64,000 nt of DNA from Methanomassiliicoccales archaeon (GCA_004377185.1 SOIM01000020.1:94931-158930); one strand, 5' to 3'; counted from the first letter of the stretch, positions 1 through 7,146 are shown. Notes: a model not told the origin generated them from the letters alone. Translations and numbers: made by a program.

Positions 1-53
1 TTCTTGAGATGTAGGTCGATATCTAGTTCTTCCGAATATCCCTCAGCGGTCAT
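1..53 (-). CDS. Possible divergent gene, 5' end only
   Basis: On the minus strand an ATG at 53 opens a frame (MTAEGYSEELDIDLHL...) that runs off the window without a stop. A GAGAGG ribosome-binding sequence lies directly before the ATG, and an AACTTAAAG TATA-like stretch lies about 30 bases further upstream. This suggests a gene divergent from the LSm operon. Only 17 codons are visible, so no product can be named and the call is tentative. Confidence 0.35.
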   Translation of the reverse strand, partial: MTAEGYSEELDIDLHLK

Positions 54-156
54 CCTCTCAGAAGACATAAGGTTCTCAAACTTTAAGTTATTTTTCCCTG
101 AGTTGCGCGATTGGACCGAAATTTACAATCTCTGCCCAACCTATCGTCTTCAAAGG

Positions 157-166
157 CTTTAAGTAG
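157..166 (+). promoter_or_regulatory. TATA-like box of LSm operon
   Basis: CTTTAAGTAG lies about 30-38 bases before the ATG at 195, which predicts transcription starting only a few bases before that codon. It falls inside the longer ORF-track frame (start 111) and so argues against the upstream start. Confidence 0.45.
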
Positions 167-194
167 TCTTTACGATATTTCTCGTTGTGGTTCA

Positions 195-410
195 ATGATA
201 AAGCCACTTTCCGTTCTTAATCAAAGCATAAATAGGAATGTAATCGTGGAGCTTAAATTTGGGAAGGGGTACCGAGGTGTGCTTGACGGTTTCGACCCTC
301 ACATGAACCTTGTACTCAAGAACGCCCAAGAGCTGATAAACGATGAGGTCGTGAACAGGTACAGCCTAGCCATCGTTCGCGGAGATAATGTGATCTACAT
401 ATCGCCCTAG
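195..410 (+). CDS. LSm (Sm-like) archaeal RNA-binding protein
   Basis: This is a 71-residue Sm-like protein. The Sm1 motif (GYRGVLDGFDPHMNLVL) and the Sm2 motif (IVRGDNVIYIS) are both complete, as in archaeal SmAP proteins, which form heptameric rings that bind U-rich RNA. The ATG at 195 is preferred over the ORF-track start at 111. It gives the normal family length, the 28 extra residues look unlike any LSm leader, and a TATA-like box sits inside the extension. eL37 follows within 10 bases, an arrangement (LSm-eL37e) that is widespread in archaea. The two probably share a transcript with the purF genes. Confidence 0.9.
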   Translation: MIKPLSVLNQSINRNVIVELKFGKGYRGVLDGFDPHMNLVLKNAQELINDEVVNRYSLAIVRGDNVIYISP

Positions 411-419
411 GTGAAGGAA

Positions 420-590
420 TTGACCAAGGGAACAGCCTCAAAAGGAAAGAAAAGCAGCAAAAAGACCCACATTACCTGTCGAAGGTGCGGCAGGCACTCC
501 TACCACGTTCGGAAGAAGGTGTGTGCCCACTGCGGATACGGTGCGAGCTCCAAGATAAGGAAGTACAGCTGGGCGAAGGAGCATGCTTGA
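420..590 (+). CDS. rpl37e: Large ribosomal subunit protein eL37
   Basis: This 56-residue basic zinc-ribbon protein of the 50S subunit was missed by the ORF track because it starts with TTG. The sequence opens [13 protein letters not shown], typical for eL37e, and carries two zinc-binding pairs: CRRC and CAHC. GGTGA at 410-414 is a ribosome-binding site at the right distance from the TTG at 420. An in-frame GTG at 411 is the alternative start but overlaps that site. The end overlaps the start of purF by 8 bases, indicating translational coupling. Confidence 0.93.
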   Translation: MTKGTASKGKKSSKKTHITCRRCGRHSYHVRKKVCAHCGYGASSKIRKYSWAKEHA

Positions 591-2013
591 GGGGGACAAG
601 CCTAGGGAGAAGTGTGGCGTGGTAGGGATCGCCACGGACAATGCCTCGCTCGCGCCTTCTTATTTGTATTACAGCCTGAGAGCGCTACAGCACAGAGGCC
701 AGGAATCCGCCGGGATGGCCGTGGAAGGCAAGAAGATTAAGTGTATCAAGGATCTCGGACTGGTATCCGATGTTTTCGATCCCAAGACCATGAAGAAGCT
801 CAAAGGAAAGGCAGGCATAGGGCACGTATACTACTCCCAGAAGCTCTCCAAACCCGAGAACGCACAGCCACACGTCATCAGCACTTCGGTGGGGGAAATC
901 GCGCTTGGTCATAATGGCATAATCGTGAACGCTGAAGAGCTGAAAAGAGGACTCCGGATAAAGGGGCACGTTTTCCTGAAAGGTACCGAGGAGGAGGCGA
1001 TGGCCTACATCATCGCGGATGAGATGCAGCGTTCCAACGACATTCTCAAGGCGATTAAGGTGTTGATGAGGAACATGCTGGGTTCCTATACCTTGACAAT
1101 GTTGTATGAGGGTCGGGTTTTTGGAATCAGGGACCCCTATGGCATAAGGCCACTCTGCGTGGGGAAGATGAAGGATGGTCATGCAGTCGTCTCTGAGAGC
1201 GTCGCCCTGGACGTGCTGGAGGCCGAGCCCCTCGGAGATGTCCAACCCGGTGAGGTCGTTGAACTGACCCCCAACGGGGTGGAATCGCATCAGATGATCA
1301 CAAAGAACCGCAAGGCTCACTGCTTCTTTGAGTACGTATATTTCGCAAGGGCGGACTCGGTCATCGAGGGGAGGAACGTCTACGAGGTGAGGGAAAGGGC
1401 AGGCTCAAGGTGTGCGAAGGAGCACCCAGTGGATGCGGACGTGGTGATCCCAATCCCAGACTCTGGAAGGTCACATGCATATGGTTTCTCACATGAGGCG
1501 GATTTACCGATGATAGAAGGGCTGATGAAGAACAGATACATCGGCAGGACGTTCATAATGCCGGACCAGGAGTCTAGGGACATCAGTGTGAGGGAGAAGG
1601 TCAATCCGATTGTCAACGTCATCAAGGGGAAGAGGGTCGTCCTGGTGGATGACAGCATAGTTCGCGGTACGACCATGACGAGAATCGTGCAGGCCGTCAA
1701 GGGTGCCGGTGCAAAAGAGGTGCACGTGAGGATAGGATCTCCTCCCCTGATAACTCCCTGCTATCTGGGAATAGACATGACAACAAGGGAACGTTTTCTC
1801 GCGAACGCAAAGACGATGGACGATATCAGAGATACTCTGACGGCAGATTCGATAGGATACATAAGCGTGGATGGGGTTGTTGACGCCATCGGTCTTCCAA
1901 AAGGCGACCTCTGCTTAGGGTGCGTCACCGGAAAGTATCCCTTGGACATCCCTTCCGAGATGCATCGATTCCAGAAGCTGATTGATGATTACGAGGAAGA
2001 AGATGAGAGCTAG
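583..2013 (+). CDS. purF: PurF paralogue 1, glutaminase pocket altered
   Basis: This 476-residue protein has the amidophosphoribosyltransferase architecture: an N-terminal Ntn glutaminase domain and a C-terminal phosphoribosyltransferase domain. PurF makes phosphoribosylamine from PRPP and glutamine, the first step of purine synthesis. A 10-residue propeptide precedes the would-be catalytic Cys11 (KCGVVG). The PRPP loop [13 protein letters not shown] is intact, and cysteines in HCFFEY, TPCYLG and LCLGC match the [4Fe-4S] ligands of Bacillus-type PurF. However, the glutamine-binding Arg of the HVRYST motif is Tyr83 (HVYYSQ), and the Asp of the TDTE motif is Glu136; Asn111-Gly112 remain. It may therefore use ammonia, have weak glutaminase activity, or act as a partner of the intact copy that follows it with an 11-base overlap. 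Confidence 0.85.
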   Translation: MLEGDKPREKCGVVGIATDNASLAPSYLYYSLRALQHRGQESAGMAVEGKKIKCIKDLGLVSDVFDPKTMKKLKGKAGIGHVYYSQKLSKPENAQPHVISTSVGEIALGHNGIIVNAEELKRGLRIKGHVFLKGTEEEAMAYIIADEMQRSNDILKAIKVLMRNMLGSYTLTMLYEGRVFGIRDPYGIRPLCVGKMKDGHAVVSESVALDVLEAEPLGDVQPGEVVELTPNGVESHQMITKNRKAHCFFEYVYFARADSVIEGRNVYEVRERAGSRCAKEHPVDADVVIPIPDSGRSHAYGFSHEADLPMIEGLMKNRYIGRTFIMPDQESRDISVREKVNPIVNVIKGKRVVLVDDSIVRGTTMTRIVQAVKGAGAKEVHVRIGSPPLITPCYLGIDMTTRERFLANAKTMDDIRDTLTADSIGYISVDGVVDAIGLPKGDLCLGCVTGKYPLDIPSEMHRFQKLIDDYEEEDES

Positions 2014-3409
2014 AGAGTGTTGCGGGATAGTAGCCATCAATTCCAAGTCCTCTATCGCAAAGAAGATCTTCTTCGGGCTCAAGGTCATACAGCACAGGGG
2101 GCAGGAAGCGGCCGGAATCGCGGTCGCCAAGGATATGAAGATAACATGTGTCAAGTCCTCAGGTCTGGTCCACGAGGTTTTTGATAAGGACACCCTGGAA
2201 AGGCTGGAGGGTAATGTCGGAATAGGTCACGTCAGGTACTCCACCACGGGCGTGAAGACGGCTGATGAAGCGCACCCAATCACTGCCACCACCTCCAATG
2301 GCGACATCGCGATATGTCATAACGGAGAGTTCGTGAACGCGGAGAGGGTAGCACTGGAGAAGAAGCTCTCAGGGTATGAAGGAGAAACGGATACCGAGAT
2401 ACTCGCCAGGATTCTGGTGAAAGAACTGGACACCACGTCAGACCCCACAAGGGCCATATCTCGAACACTGAGCAAGCTGAGAGGGGCATATTCTCTTGCG
2501 ATCTTGGTGGGAGACAGGCTTTTCGCGGCAAGGGATCCACATGGCATACGTCCCCTTTGCTTGGGAAGAATGAAAGAAGGTCATGTGGTCGCATCCGAAA
2601 CGCCGATTCTTGACCTGTTGGAAGCGGAGTTCATCAGGGATCTGAAGCCAGGAGAGATAGTTGAAGTTGGAAATGATCTGGCGAAGTCATTCGAGATGGC
2701 CAGGCCCGAACACACAGGGCATTGCATGTTTGAGTATGTGTATTTCTCAAGACCCGACAATCTCCTGGATGGTAGATTGGTGTATGATGTCCGAAAGCGG
2801 ATAGGACAAATTCTTGCGAGAGAGAATGAGACAAATGCAGATTTGGTGGTCCCGGTTCCGGATTCTGGCAGGGCTCATGCGGCCGGGTTCGCTGATGAGA
2901 GCGGTCTTCCCTTGGTCGAAGGCCTGATAAAGAACAGGTTCGTGGAAAGGACATTCATCCTTCCCGAGCAGAGGGAGAGGGAGATTGGCGTGCTTCTGAA
3001 ATTGAATCCAATCAGATCTCTGGTTGAGGACAAAAAGATCGTACTGGTAGATGACAGCATAATCCGCGGGACGACAATGAAGAAGATCGTAAACATTCTC
3101 AAGAAGGCTGGTACGGGCAAGGTTCACGTGAGGGTGGGTTGTCCTCCGATCAGGCATCCTTGCTATCTGGGCATAGACATGAAGACCAGAGATCAGTTTG
3201 TCGCGAATGATCGGTCCGTTGAGGAGATAAGGGAAGAAATCGGTGCGGATTCTCTCGCCTACGTGAGCTTGGAAGGTTTGGTCGAGGCCATTGATTATCC
3301 GAAAGAGGAATTGTGCTTGGGGTGCTTGACGGGTGAGTATCCCGTTGAGATTGACGGGGAGAAGCTCCGCCGTCGGGAGAGACTGGAAGATTTCACTGAG
3401 AAGGGCTAA
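2003..3409 (+). CDS. purF: Amidophosphoribosyltransferase, intact copy
   Basis: This 468-residue second PurF lies directly behind the first. Here all glutaminase residues are present: the nucleophile in CCGIVA (Cys7, with a second Cys before it), Arg78 in HVRYSTTG, Asn107-Gly108 in CHNGEF, and Asp130 in TDTE. The phosphoribosyltransferase domain has IVLVDDSIIRGTT, and four Fe-S cysteines are in HCMFEY, HPCYLG and LCLGC. The ATG at 2003 is chosen because it gives a short propeptide and an 11-base overlap with the upstream gene; the ORF-track start at 1982 adds seven residues. This copy is expected to carry the classical first step of purine synthesis. Confidence 0.9.
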   Translation: MRARECCGIVAINSKSSIAKKIFFGLKVIQHRGQEAAGIAVAKDMKITCVKSSGLVHEVFDKDTLERLEGNVGIGHVRYSTTGVKTADEAHPITATTSNGDIAICHNGEFVNAERVALEKKLSGYEGETDTEILARILVKELDTTSDPTRAISRTLSKLRGAYSLAILVGDRLFAARDPHGIRPLCLGRMKEGHVVASETPILDLLEAEFIRDLKPGEIVEVGNDLAKSFEMARPEHTGHCMFEYVYFSRPDNLLDGRLVYDVRKRIGQILARENETNADLVVPVPDSGRAHAAGFADESGLPLVEGLIKNRFVERTFILPEQREREIGVLLKLNPIRSLVEDKKIVLVDDSIIRGTTMKKIVNILKKAGTGKVHVRVGCPPIRHPCYLGIDMKTRDQFVANDRSVEEIREEIGADSLAYVSLEGLVEAIDYPKEELCLGCLTGEYPVEIDGEKLRRRERLEDFTEKG

Positions 3410-3411
3410 AG

Positions 3412-3420
3412 TTTTTATTC
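3412..3420 (+). promoter_or_regulatory. TATA-like box of tRNA-Ala
   Basis: TTTTTATTC lies 25-33 bases before the first base of tRNA-Ala and just after the purF stop, the expected archaeal promoter spacing. Confidence 0.5.
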
Positions 3421-3444
3421 GGCTCCAACCATTGGCATTGATGA

Positions 3445-3517
3445 GGGCCGGTAGATCAGCTGGAAGATCGCCACCTTGGCATGGTGGAGGCCGTGGGTTC
3501 AAATCCCACCCGGTCCA
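3445..3517 (+). tRNA. tRNA-Ala(GGC)
   Basis: A 73-base cloverleaf folds completely. The acceptor is GGGCCGG/CCGGTCC with the G3:U70 pair that identifies alanine tRNA. The D arm is GATC/GATC, the anticodon stem is CCACC/GGTGG with loop TTGGCAT (anticodon GGC), and the T arm is GTGGG/CCCAC with TTCAAAT. The discriminator is A. CCA is not encoded, so it depends on a CCA-adding enzyme such as the one at 12119. There is no intron. Confidence 0.97.
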
Positions 3518-3549
3518 TCCATCTGAGTTGAGGGACGCAACACAATGAC

Positions 3550-4245
3550 ATGAGGATGTTGATGATGTCACCCCGAGCAAAGAAAGCACTGCTGACATTG
3601 GCTCTTTGCCAACTCTTTCTGCTTGTTGTGGCTGCTTCAAGCGTGGCGGGCGATACCTATCCCTCTCCAACCTGGAGAAATGAGGAGAGTATACTTGTGG
3701 AAGGAACCTGGAATCTCTTCGCGAGTGTCGATGGATTTCTCAACTCCCCGAATGCTGAAGGAGGCGAAGACTCAGCCATTGGAATACAATGGGATGACTC
3801 AACTGGAAACTCCCATCTCGTTCTTCTAGAATCGATCAGGATTCCTGATTCTCAAGACTACAGCGTAAGAGTGACAATTGTCTACGCGAAGTATAATGTC
3901 ACTGGCATTGAATTGTTCAACAAGACAGTTAGCACAAATCACTTTGAATCTCGCGGATTGGACTACTATTTGACCGCCTTCGTCGATGAGAACGAAACCA
4001 CCCACATCTTCTGGGAAAGGAGCTACGCCATGGAGGACGTTCCGCAGAAGTACTGGCTCTTTCATGAGCACATAGACAGAGAAGGAGAAGTGAAAACAAG
4101 TGCTGAGCTTTTCTACTACGAGAAGAGAGGTTCCTACTTGGTCTTAGAACCCCCATTCCTGCTTTATGCACTGATTGTCGTAATACCGATTGTTGCAGTT
4201 GTGACTATCACAGTTCTCGTGCGGAGAAAACGTGAGGATCTCTAG
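3550..4245 (+). CDS. Exported protein with C-terminal membrane anchor
   Basis: This 231-residue protein is of unknown family. The N-terminus is basic and followed by a hydrophobic segment (about residues 12-33) ending in SSVAGD, which looks like a signal peptide. The middle, about 160 residues, is polar and rich in aromatic and beta-prone residues, with several N-x-S/T sequons such as NVT, NKT and NET. A second hydrophobic helix (about 202-223) is followed by RRKRED, giving a type I topology with most of the protein outside. Its stop codon overlaps the end of the convergent regulator gene by four bases. Methionines at residues 3, 5 and 6 are alternative starts. Confidence 0.7.
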   Translation: MRMLMMSPRAKKALLTLALCQLFLLVVAASSVAGDTYPSPTWRNEESILVEGTWNLFASVDGFLNSPNAEGGEDSAIGIQWDDSTGNSHLVLLESIRIPDSQDYSVRVTIVYAKYNVTGIELFNKTVSTNHFESRGLDYYLTAFVDENETTHIFWERSYAMEDVPQKYWLFHEHIDREGEVKTSAELFYYEKRGSYLVLEPPFLLYALIVVIPIVAVVTITVLVRRKREDL

Positions 4246-4805
4246 GCAGATGCCCGATGCTCCTCTTCCAAAAGCATCATCGCAATATCCGCAAGGTCCA
4301 GTATCTTCCCAAGGTAAGCCCCGTCCTCTGTGAGCTTGTACTTCTTGATCGTTCTCGGGAAACCCCTCTCCACTTCTCGATAGATCAGCCCCGACTCTGT
4401 GAGTGAACCCAGAGCCGAATATGCCGTATTACCGCACATCCCTGCTCCTGCTCTAAGATCTGAGATGGTAGTGTACCCCTCATTGTATATCCTTGCCACG
4501 ATTGCCAGGCTGCCCACCGGAAGTCTCGTGAGGGTCTTTGCACCGTTCTTCCTTTCCAATTCTTTCATCGCGGTGCATGCCAAGTCCAAATACATTGCAA
4601 GTTTCCCTGCTCTTTCACTTGGGAAGTACCTCTTTGTCATTCTCCCGTTATCCTTCTCCTTTGCGCAACGGATCAGACCCAGTTCAGTGAGCTTCCGCAG
4701 CGAAGAATATGCCGTCTTCTGTGGCATCCCAACGTTCCTGATGAGATCGGTTACCGTCACGCCGTTGTTCCTGTAAGCGCTGGCCAAGACCTCGATGCAG
4801 CCCAC
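4242..4805 (-). CDS. Tandem winged-helix transcriptional regulator
   Basis: The protein consists of two homologous winged-helix units of about 90 residues each. The repeats align well: VTVTDLIRNVGMPQKTAYSS in the first and TTISDLRAGAGMCGNTAYSA in the second, each followed by LxxLTExGLI and a basic wing (RMTKRYF, RTIKKYKL). This indicates an internally duplicated DNA-binding protein that could bind DNA as a monomer. The GTG at 4805 is preferred because GGAG lies six bases upstream. The ORF-track start (TTG, 4832) sits directly on a GGTAGGAG sequence with no spacing. A minus-strand TATA-like TTTATATAATCC lies near 4893-4904. The target is unknown. Confidence 0.75.
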   Translation of the reverse strand: MGCIEVLASAYRNNGVTVTDLIRNVGMPQKTAYSSLRKLTELGLIRCAKEKDNGRMTKRYFPSERAGKLAMYLDLACTAMKELERKNGAKTLTRLPVGSLAIVARIYNEGYTTISDLRAGAGMCGNTAYSALGSLTESGLIYREVERGFPRTIKKYKLTEDGAYLGKILDLADIAMMLLEEEHRASA

Positions 4806-5300
4806 TGGCTTCTCCAGATTTTGAAGGTACAACTCCTACCCCCCTAACGGTAACATGCGATGCCTTCCACTCCCCGATTTTTTCCTCCGGATTATATAAA
4901 TTTGGACGTTTATAAGTGTTTTCGTTTGTTGCCCTCGGTCCTGCAATTATGTAGTGCGAGCCTGTGATGATAGAACATTTTCACAATTCGGAAGACTTCC
5001 AAGACACCTTTCGATATCACTTCTTAGACTTCCTAATTTGTGCTAATAAGCAATATAACCCTTGAGTTCTATCACTTCAAACGGGCGAGATAAGGCAGAG
5101 GGAACCCATCGTTGCTTCTCTAATCGGGAGCTCGGATGTGGGATTGGGACCAAGGAGCAAGTATGTCTCGATTTGTTCTGGGTCTCTCCCCCAGGCACTC
5201 AGAAACCCACCTCTGTTCATGCGAAAGGGACGGAAACGGTAACTTTTGATCTCGCCCAATCCAATATTTTTGCCTTTGTCGGAACTAGGCCGAGCGAAGA
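4806..5300. other. Long intergenic region, possible unrecognised ncRNA
   Basis: Roughly 500 bases lie between the regulator and the eL41 promoter with no convincing coding frame. The ORF-track frames 5062-5490 (upstream of the eL41 part) and 5217-5462 have non-protein-like composition. TATA-like sequences point both ways near 4893-4918, and another (AATATAACC) lies near 5049. GC content rises in 5085-5240, and short complementary stretches such as CCCATC/GATGTGGG could form stems. No known RNA family (SRP RNA, RNase P RNA, tRNA) could be recognised. Confidence 0.3.
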
Positions 5301-5301
5301 G

Positions 5302-5309
5302 TTTATAAG
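5302..5309 (+). promoter_or_regulatory. TATA-like box upstream of eL41/tRNA-Trp
   Basis: TTTATAAG is a near-consensus archaeal TATA box. Initiation about 25 bases downstream would give a leader of roughly 50 bases before the eL41 ATG, and the transcript could continue into tRNA-Trp. Confidence 0.5.
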
Positions 5310-5382
5310 GAAACCTTTGCTATTCCGAGAAAGCTCATGGCCTGGATTGGCATGTGTCCTGGTCAGCGCTCGAGGACTGCGG

Positions 5383-5490
5383 ATGAAGCGAAGCTCACGA
5401 GTATGGAAGAAGAGAGGAAAGCAGCGGTGGAAATGGAGAAAGAAGAAGATGCGCCGCCGCAAGAGAGCGCAGAAGATGAGAAAACGATAG
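5383..5490 (+). CDS. rpl41e: Ribosomal protein eL41
   Basis: This 35-residue, extremely basic peptide is hidden as the 3' end of a spurious longer ORF. Its core (KWRKKKMRRRKRAQKMRKR) matches the arginine/lysine-methionine pattern of eL41 (WRKKRMRRLKRKRRKMR), the smallest ribosomal protein, which is a single helix at the subunit interface. The ATG at 5383 follows GAGG by seven bases. It lies four bases before tRNA-Trp and behind a good TATA box, so both are probably on one primary transcript. The family has almost no sequence complexity, so the call rests on motif, length, start signals and promoter. Confidence 0.75.
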   Translation: MKRSSRVWKKRGKQRWKWRKKKMRRRKRAQKMRKR

Positions 5491-5494
5491 TCGC

Positions 5495-5667
5495 GGGGGT
5501 ATGGGGTAACACGGGATCCTCGCGGGCTCCAGTTAAGGGCGTGATTGCCAACGGGTTTGCTGACTGGTGATGACTAACTGGAGCAATGACCCGTAATTCG
5601 AAACATGCGGAGTAGCTCTCCGCGTGGTGGAAACCCGCTGATCTGGGTTCAAATCCCAGTGCCCCCA
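5495..5667 (+). tRNA. tRNA-Trp(CCA) with 100-base intron
   Basis: The exons fold as tRNA-Trp. The acceptor is GGGGGTA/TGCCCCC, the anticodon stem is GCGGG (5522-5526)/CCCGC (5634-5638), the anticodon CCA is at 5529-5531, the T arm is CTGGG/CCCAG with TTCAAAT, and the discriminator is A. The intron, about 5533-5632, lies between positions 37 and 38, the usual archaeal site. TCCA (5528-5531) can pair with TGGA (5628-5631) as the central helix of a splicing motif, although the bulges are not perfectly canonical, so exact cleavage positions could shift by a base. The distal intron forms a hairpin GCGGAG-TAGCT-CTCCGC. The intron also reads as a box C/D guide RNA (separate entry). Confidence 0.93.
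5541..5589 (+). ncRNA. Box C/D guide RNA inside tRNA-Trp intron
   Basis: The elements appear in the right order: C-like GTGATTG (5541-5547), guide ending CGGGTTTG, D' CTGA (5560-5563), C' GTGATGA (5567-5573), guide TAACTGGAGCA, and D-like ATGA (5586-5589). The first guide pairs with AAACCCG of the 3' exon; the fifth base before D' faces C39. The second pairs with GCTCCAGTTA across the 5' exon-intron junction; the fifth base before D faces C34. In Haloferax the tRNA-Trp intron is known to direct 2'-O-methylation of positions 34 and 39, and both sites are hit here. The C and D boxes deviate slightly from consensus. Confidence 0.85.
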
Positions 5668-5688
5668 CTCTTTTTTGTTAGATTTTTC
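5668..5688 (+). terminator. T-rich terminator after tRNA-Trp
   Basis: Immediately after the tRNA the sequence CTCTTTTTTGTTAGATTTTT carries two oligo-T runs, the usual archaeal termination signal. Confidence 0.5.
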
Positions 5689-5717
5689 CCAACATTCATG
5701 GTTGCGTTGTCCGCCTG

Positions 5718-5759
5718 TTCGACTAGTTGGAGAGGAGGAGTCTAATGGGAACCTGAGAC
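5718..5759 (+). repeat. Imperfect direct repeat, copy 1
   Basis: TTCGACTAGTTGGAGAGG followed by GGAG, TAATGGGA and CCTGAGAC matches a second copy at 6297-6338. The two copies bracket the small membrane gene at 5811. No coding frame or tRNA fold is apparent in either. Confidence 0.45.
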
Positions 5760-5767
5760 GCCGACAG

Positions 5768-5777
5768 ATATTTATCC
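5768..5777 (+). promoter_or_regulatory. TATA-like box of membrane gene 5811
   Basis: GATATTTATC lies 34-43 bases upstream of the ATG at 5811, predicting a short leader. Confidence 0.45.
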
Positions 5778-5810
5778 ATCGAGCTCGTTTTTAATGTCTG
5801 GTGGCAGGGA

Positions 5811-6194
5811 ATGGATGATTGGGTCAAGGTCCAGCTTTACAAATTATTCCTGATTCTCTTTATGTTATGGATAGGCTTAGATGCCGTATACGGTTATTTT
5901 CTTGGACGATCCCCTCTGGCTTGGGGCGGTTTGACACTTATGTTCGTGGGTTTTGTTATGTTGGCATTTTCCGCGTGGAACATCACACAGTTCAAGTTTC
6001 CTGAGGTGAACCTCAAGATGGGGACCATCTCGGCGACACTATATTCTGCTGGTTTTGTGATGAATCTCGTTAGCAAGGAGTACCAAATGTGGTTCGTTTT
6101 TTCGTTTTCCCTAGTGTTCGTACTATTCGTTGTGGTCCTCATAATATTCTCGTGGAGACGGGAGGCTAAGAGGAAGAGCTACACGGCCCCATAG
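5811..6194 (+). CDS. Small four-helix membrane protein
   Basis: This 127-residue protein has four predicted membrane helices (about residues 9-29, 36-56, 70-88 and 93-116), a short polar N-terminus and a basic tail (RREAKRKSYTAP). No family was recognised. A TATA-like box lies about 35 bases upstream, a hairpin plus T-run follows at 6233, and imperfect direct repeats flank it on both sides. It appears to be a monocistronic unit. Confidence 0.65.
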   Translation: MDDWVKVQLYKLFLILFMLWIGLDAVYGYFLGRSPLAWGGLTLMFVGFVMLAFSAWNITQFKFPEVNLKMGTISATLYSAGFVMNLVSKEYQMWFVFSFSLVFVLFVVVLIIFSWRREAKRKSYTAP

Positions 6195-6232
6195 CCTCAC
6201 GTTGAAGGATGCCTCGAACGTTTTGAATCCAG

Positions 6233-6256
6233 TATCCCCTGTGGGATATTTTCTTT
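6233..6256 (+). terminator. Hairpin plus T-run
   Basis: TATCCC-CTGT-GGGATA followed by TTTTCTTT forms a short stem with a T-rich tail 39 bases after the stop of the gene at 5811. Confidence 0.45.
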
Positions 6257-6296
6257 CGTGCATCTAGTTCCTGATAATCGACTCGGTCGCAGTCTA

Positions 6297-6338
6297 TTCG
6301 ATTAGTTGGAGAGGGAGAGCTATACGGGTCCTTGAGCC
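6297..6338 (+). repeat. Imperfect direct repeat, copy 2
   Basis: TTCGATTAGTTGGAGAGGG followed by GAGC, TATACGGG and CTTGAGCC resembles copy 1 at 5718-5759. It lies between two convergent genes, just beyond the stop of the minus-strand gene at 6349. Confidence 0.45.
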
Positions 6339-6348
6339 TCGAATCCGA

Positions 6349-7104
6349 TTATTCGCGGCGTATAAATTTCTTGAATGGGAACAGAGGAGAGCTCACAGAA
6401 CGTCTTTTCAAAGGTAGGACTGATATGACCCTGAAGGCATTTCTGCGGAGAACCTGGTTCCCCACAAAGAAGTAGATCTGGTGCTTGTCAGAGAAGAGCT
6501 GCAGATTCTTCCAAACCTGGTCTTCCTTACCAGGATTCTTCCTCATCCACTCATAGACCCCCCATTCAAGCAATTGCTGGTTATGACTGCTGTCACATGG
6601 CCCCACACATTTGTATGTTATGCGAGGCTGAAGGATGTAGTCCTTCTTCGTCTTTCGGAGCTTTCGGCCCCAGAGGTCCAGTTGTTCTCCTTTCTGAGGA
6701 TGTTTTCGTTTCCCAAAGTAGTACTTCTCTATCCTCGGTTTGACGATTCCCAGGCTTCTCTTTTGGGCATTAATCTGTCTCACACAACCATCGACTAGCC
6801 CTGTCACGAAGTTCAATCTTTGTTTCGGTTTCAGCTCACCGACGACTTCAATCTTCTCGCTCAGTTTGTACCACTCACTCCTAGATCCTTCTATTTTCCA
6901 GGACTCCTCACGTGTGTCCATTCGGTTTCTCTCAACCGAAACCTTCACGATATTCCACCGTTTCATCGGAGAGTCTGACTTGGTCGGATAGATACGTACA
7001 AATCCGTGTTTCTCAGAGTAACCAGCTGCACAGACAGTTTCTCTGCCGTTATGTATCCTATCAGGACAGGCTCTGCCCAAAACTATCAAGTCATCGATGA
7101 TCAT
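6349..7104 (-). CDS. Unknown protein, third gene of ParB-DUF488 operon
   Basis: This 251-residue basic, soluble protein was not matched to a named family. The N-terminus reads LIVLGRACPDRIHNGRETVC and then AGYSEKHGFVRIYP. A conserved-looking CVGPC-x-SSHNQQ stretch near residue 170 is followed by EWGVYEWMRKNP, and the C-terminal region (IYFFVGNQVLRRNAFRVISV) looks like a small beta-rich fold. Cysteine/histidine pairs could bind a metal. It lies 42 bases behind the ParB-DUF488 gene on the same strand and is probably co-transcribed. Its role is unknown; a nucleic-acid function is inferred from context and basic charge only. Confidence 0.7.
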   Translation of the reverse strand: MIIDDLIVLGRACPDRIHNGRETVCAAGYSEKHGFVRIYPTKSDSPMKRWNIVKVSVERNRMDTREESWKIEGSRSEWYKLSEKIEVVGELKPKQRLNFVTGLVDGCVRQINAQKRSLGIVKPRIEKYYFGKRKHPQKGEQLDLWGRKLRKTKKDYILQPRITYKCVGPCDSSHNQQLLEWGVYEWMRKNPGKEDQVWKNLQLFSDKHQIYFFVGNQVLRRNAFRVISVLPLKRRSVSSPLFPFKKFIRRE

Positions 7105-7146
7105 GTTCCTGATCCCTCTCGCGACTAGAGATCCCTCTACTGAGGA

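Noticed and set aside
2747-3670. 307-aa ORF on the minus strand
   Set aside because: It lies opposite the intact purF copy and crosses tRNA-Ala; composition is Pro/Arg-rich with no recognisable domain, so it is a shadow.
5062-5490. 142-aa ORF
   Set aside because: Only its last 35 codons are protein-like (eL41); the upstream part crosses the promoter and has random composition.
5337-5570. 77-aa ORF
   Set aside because: It overlaps eL41 in another frame and runs into tRNA-Trp and its intron.
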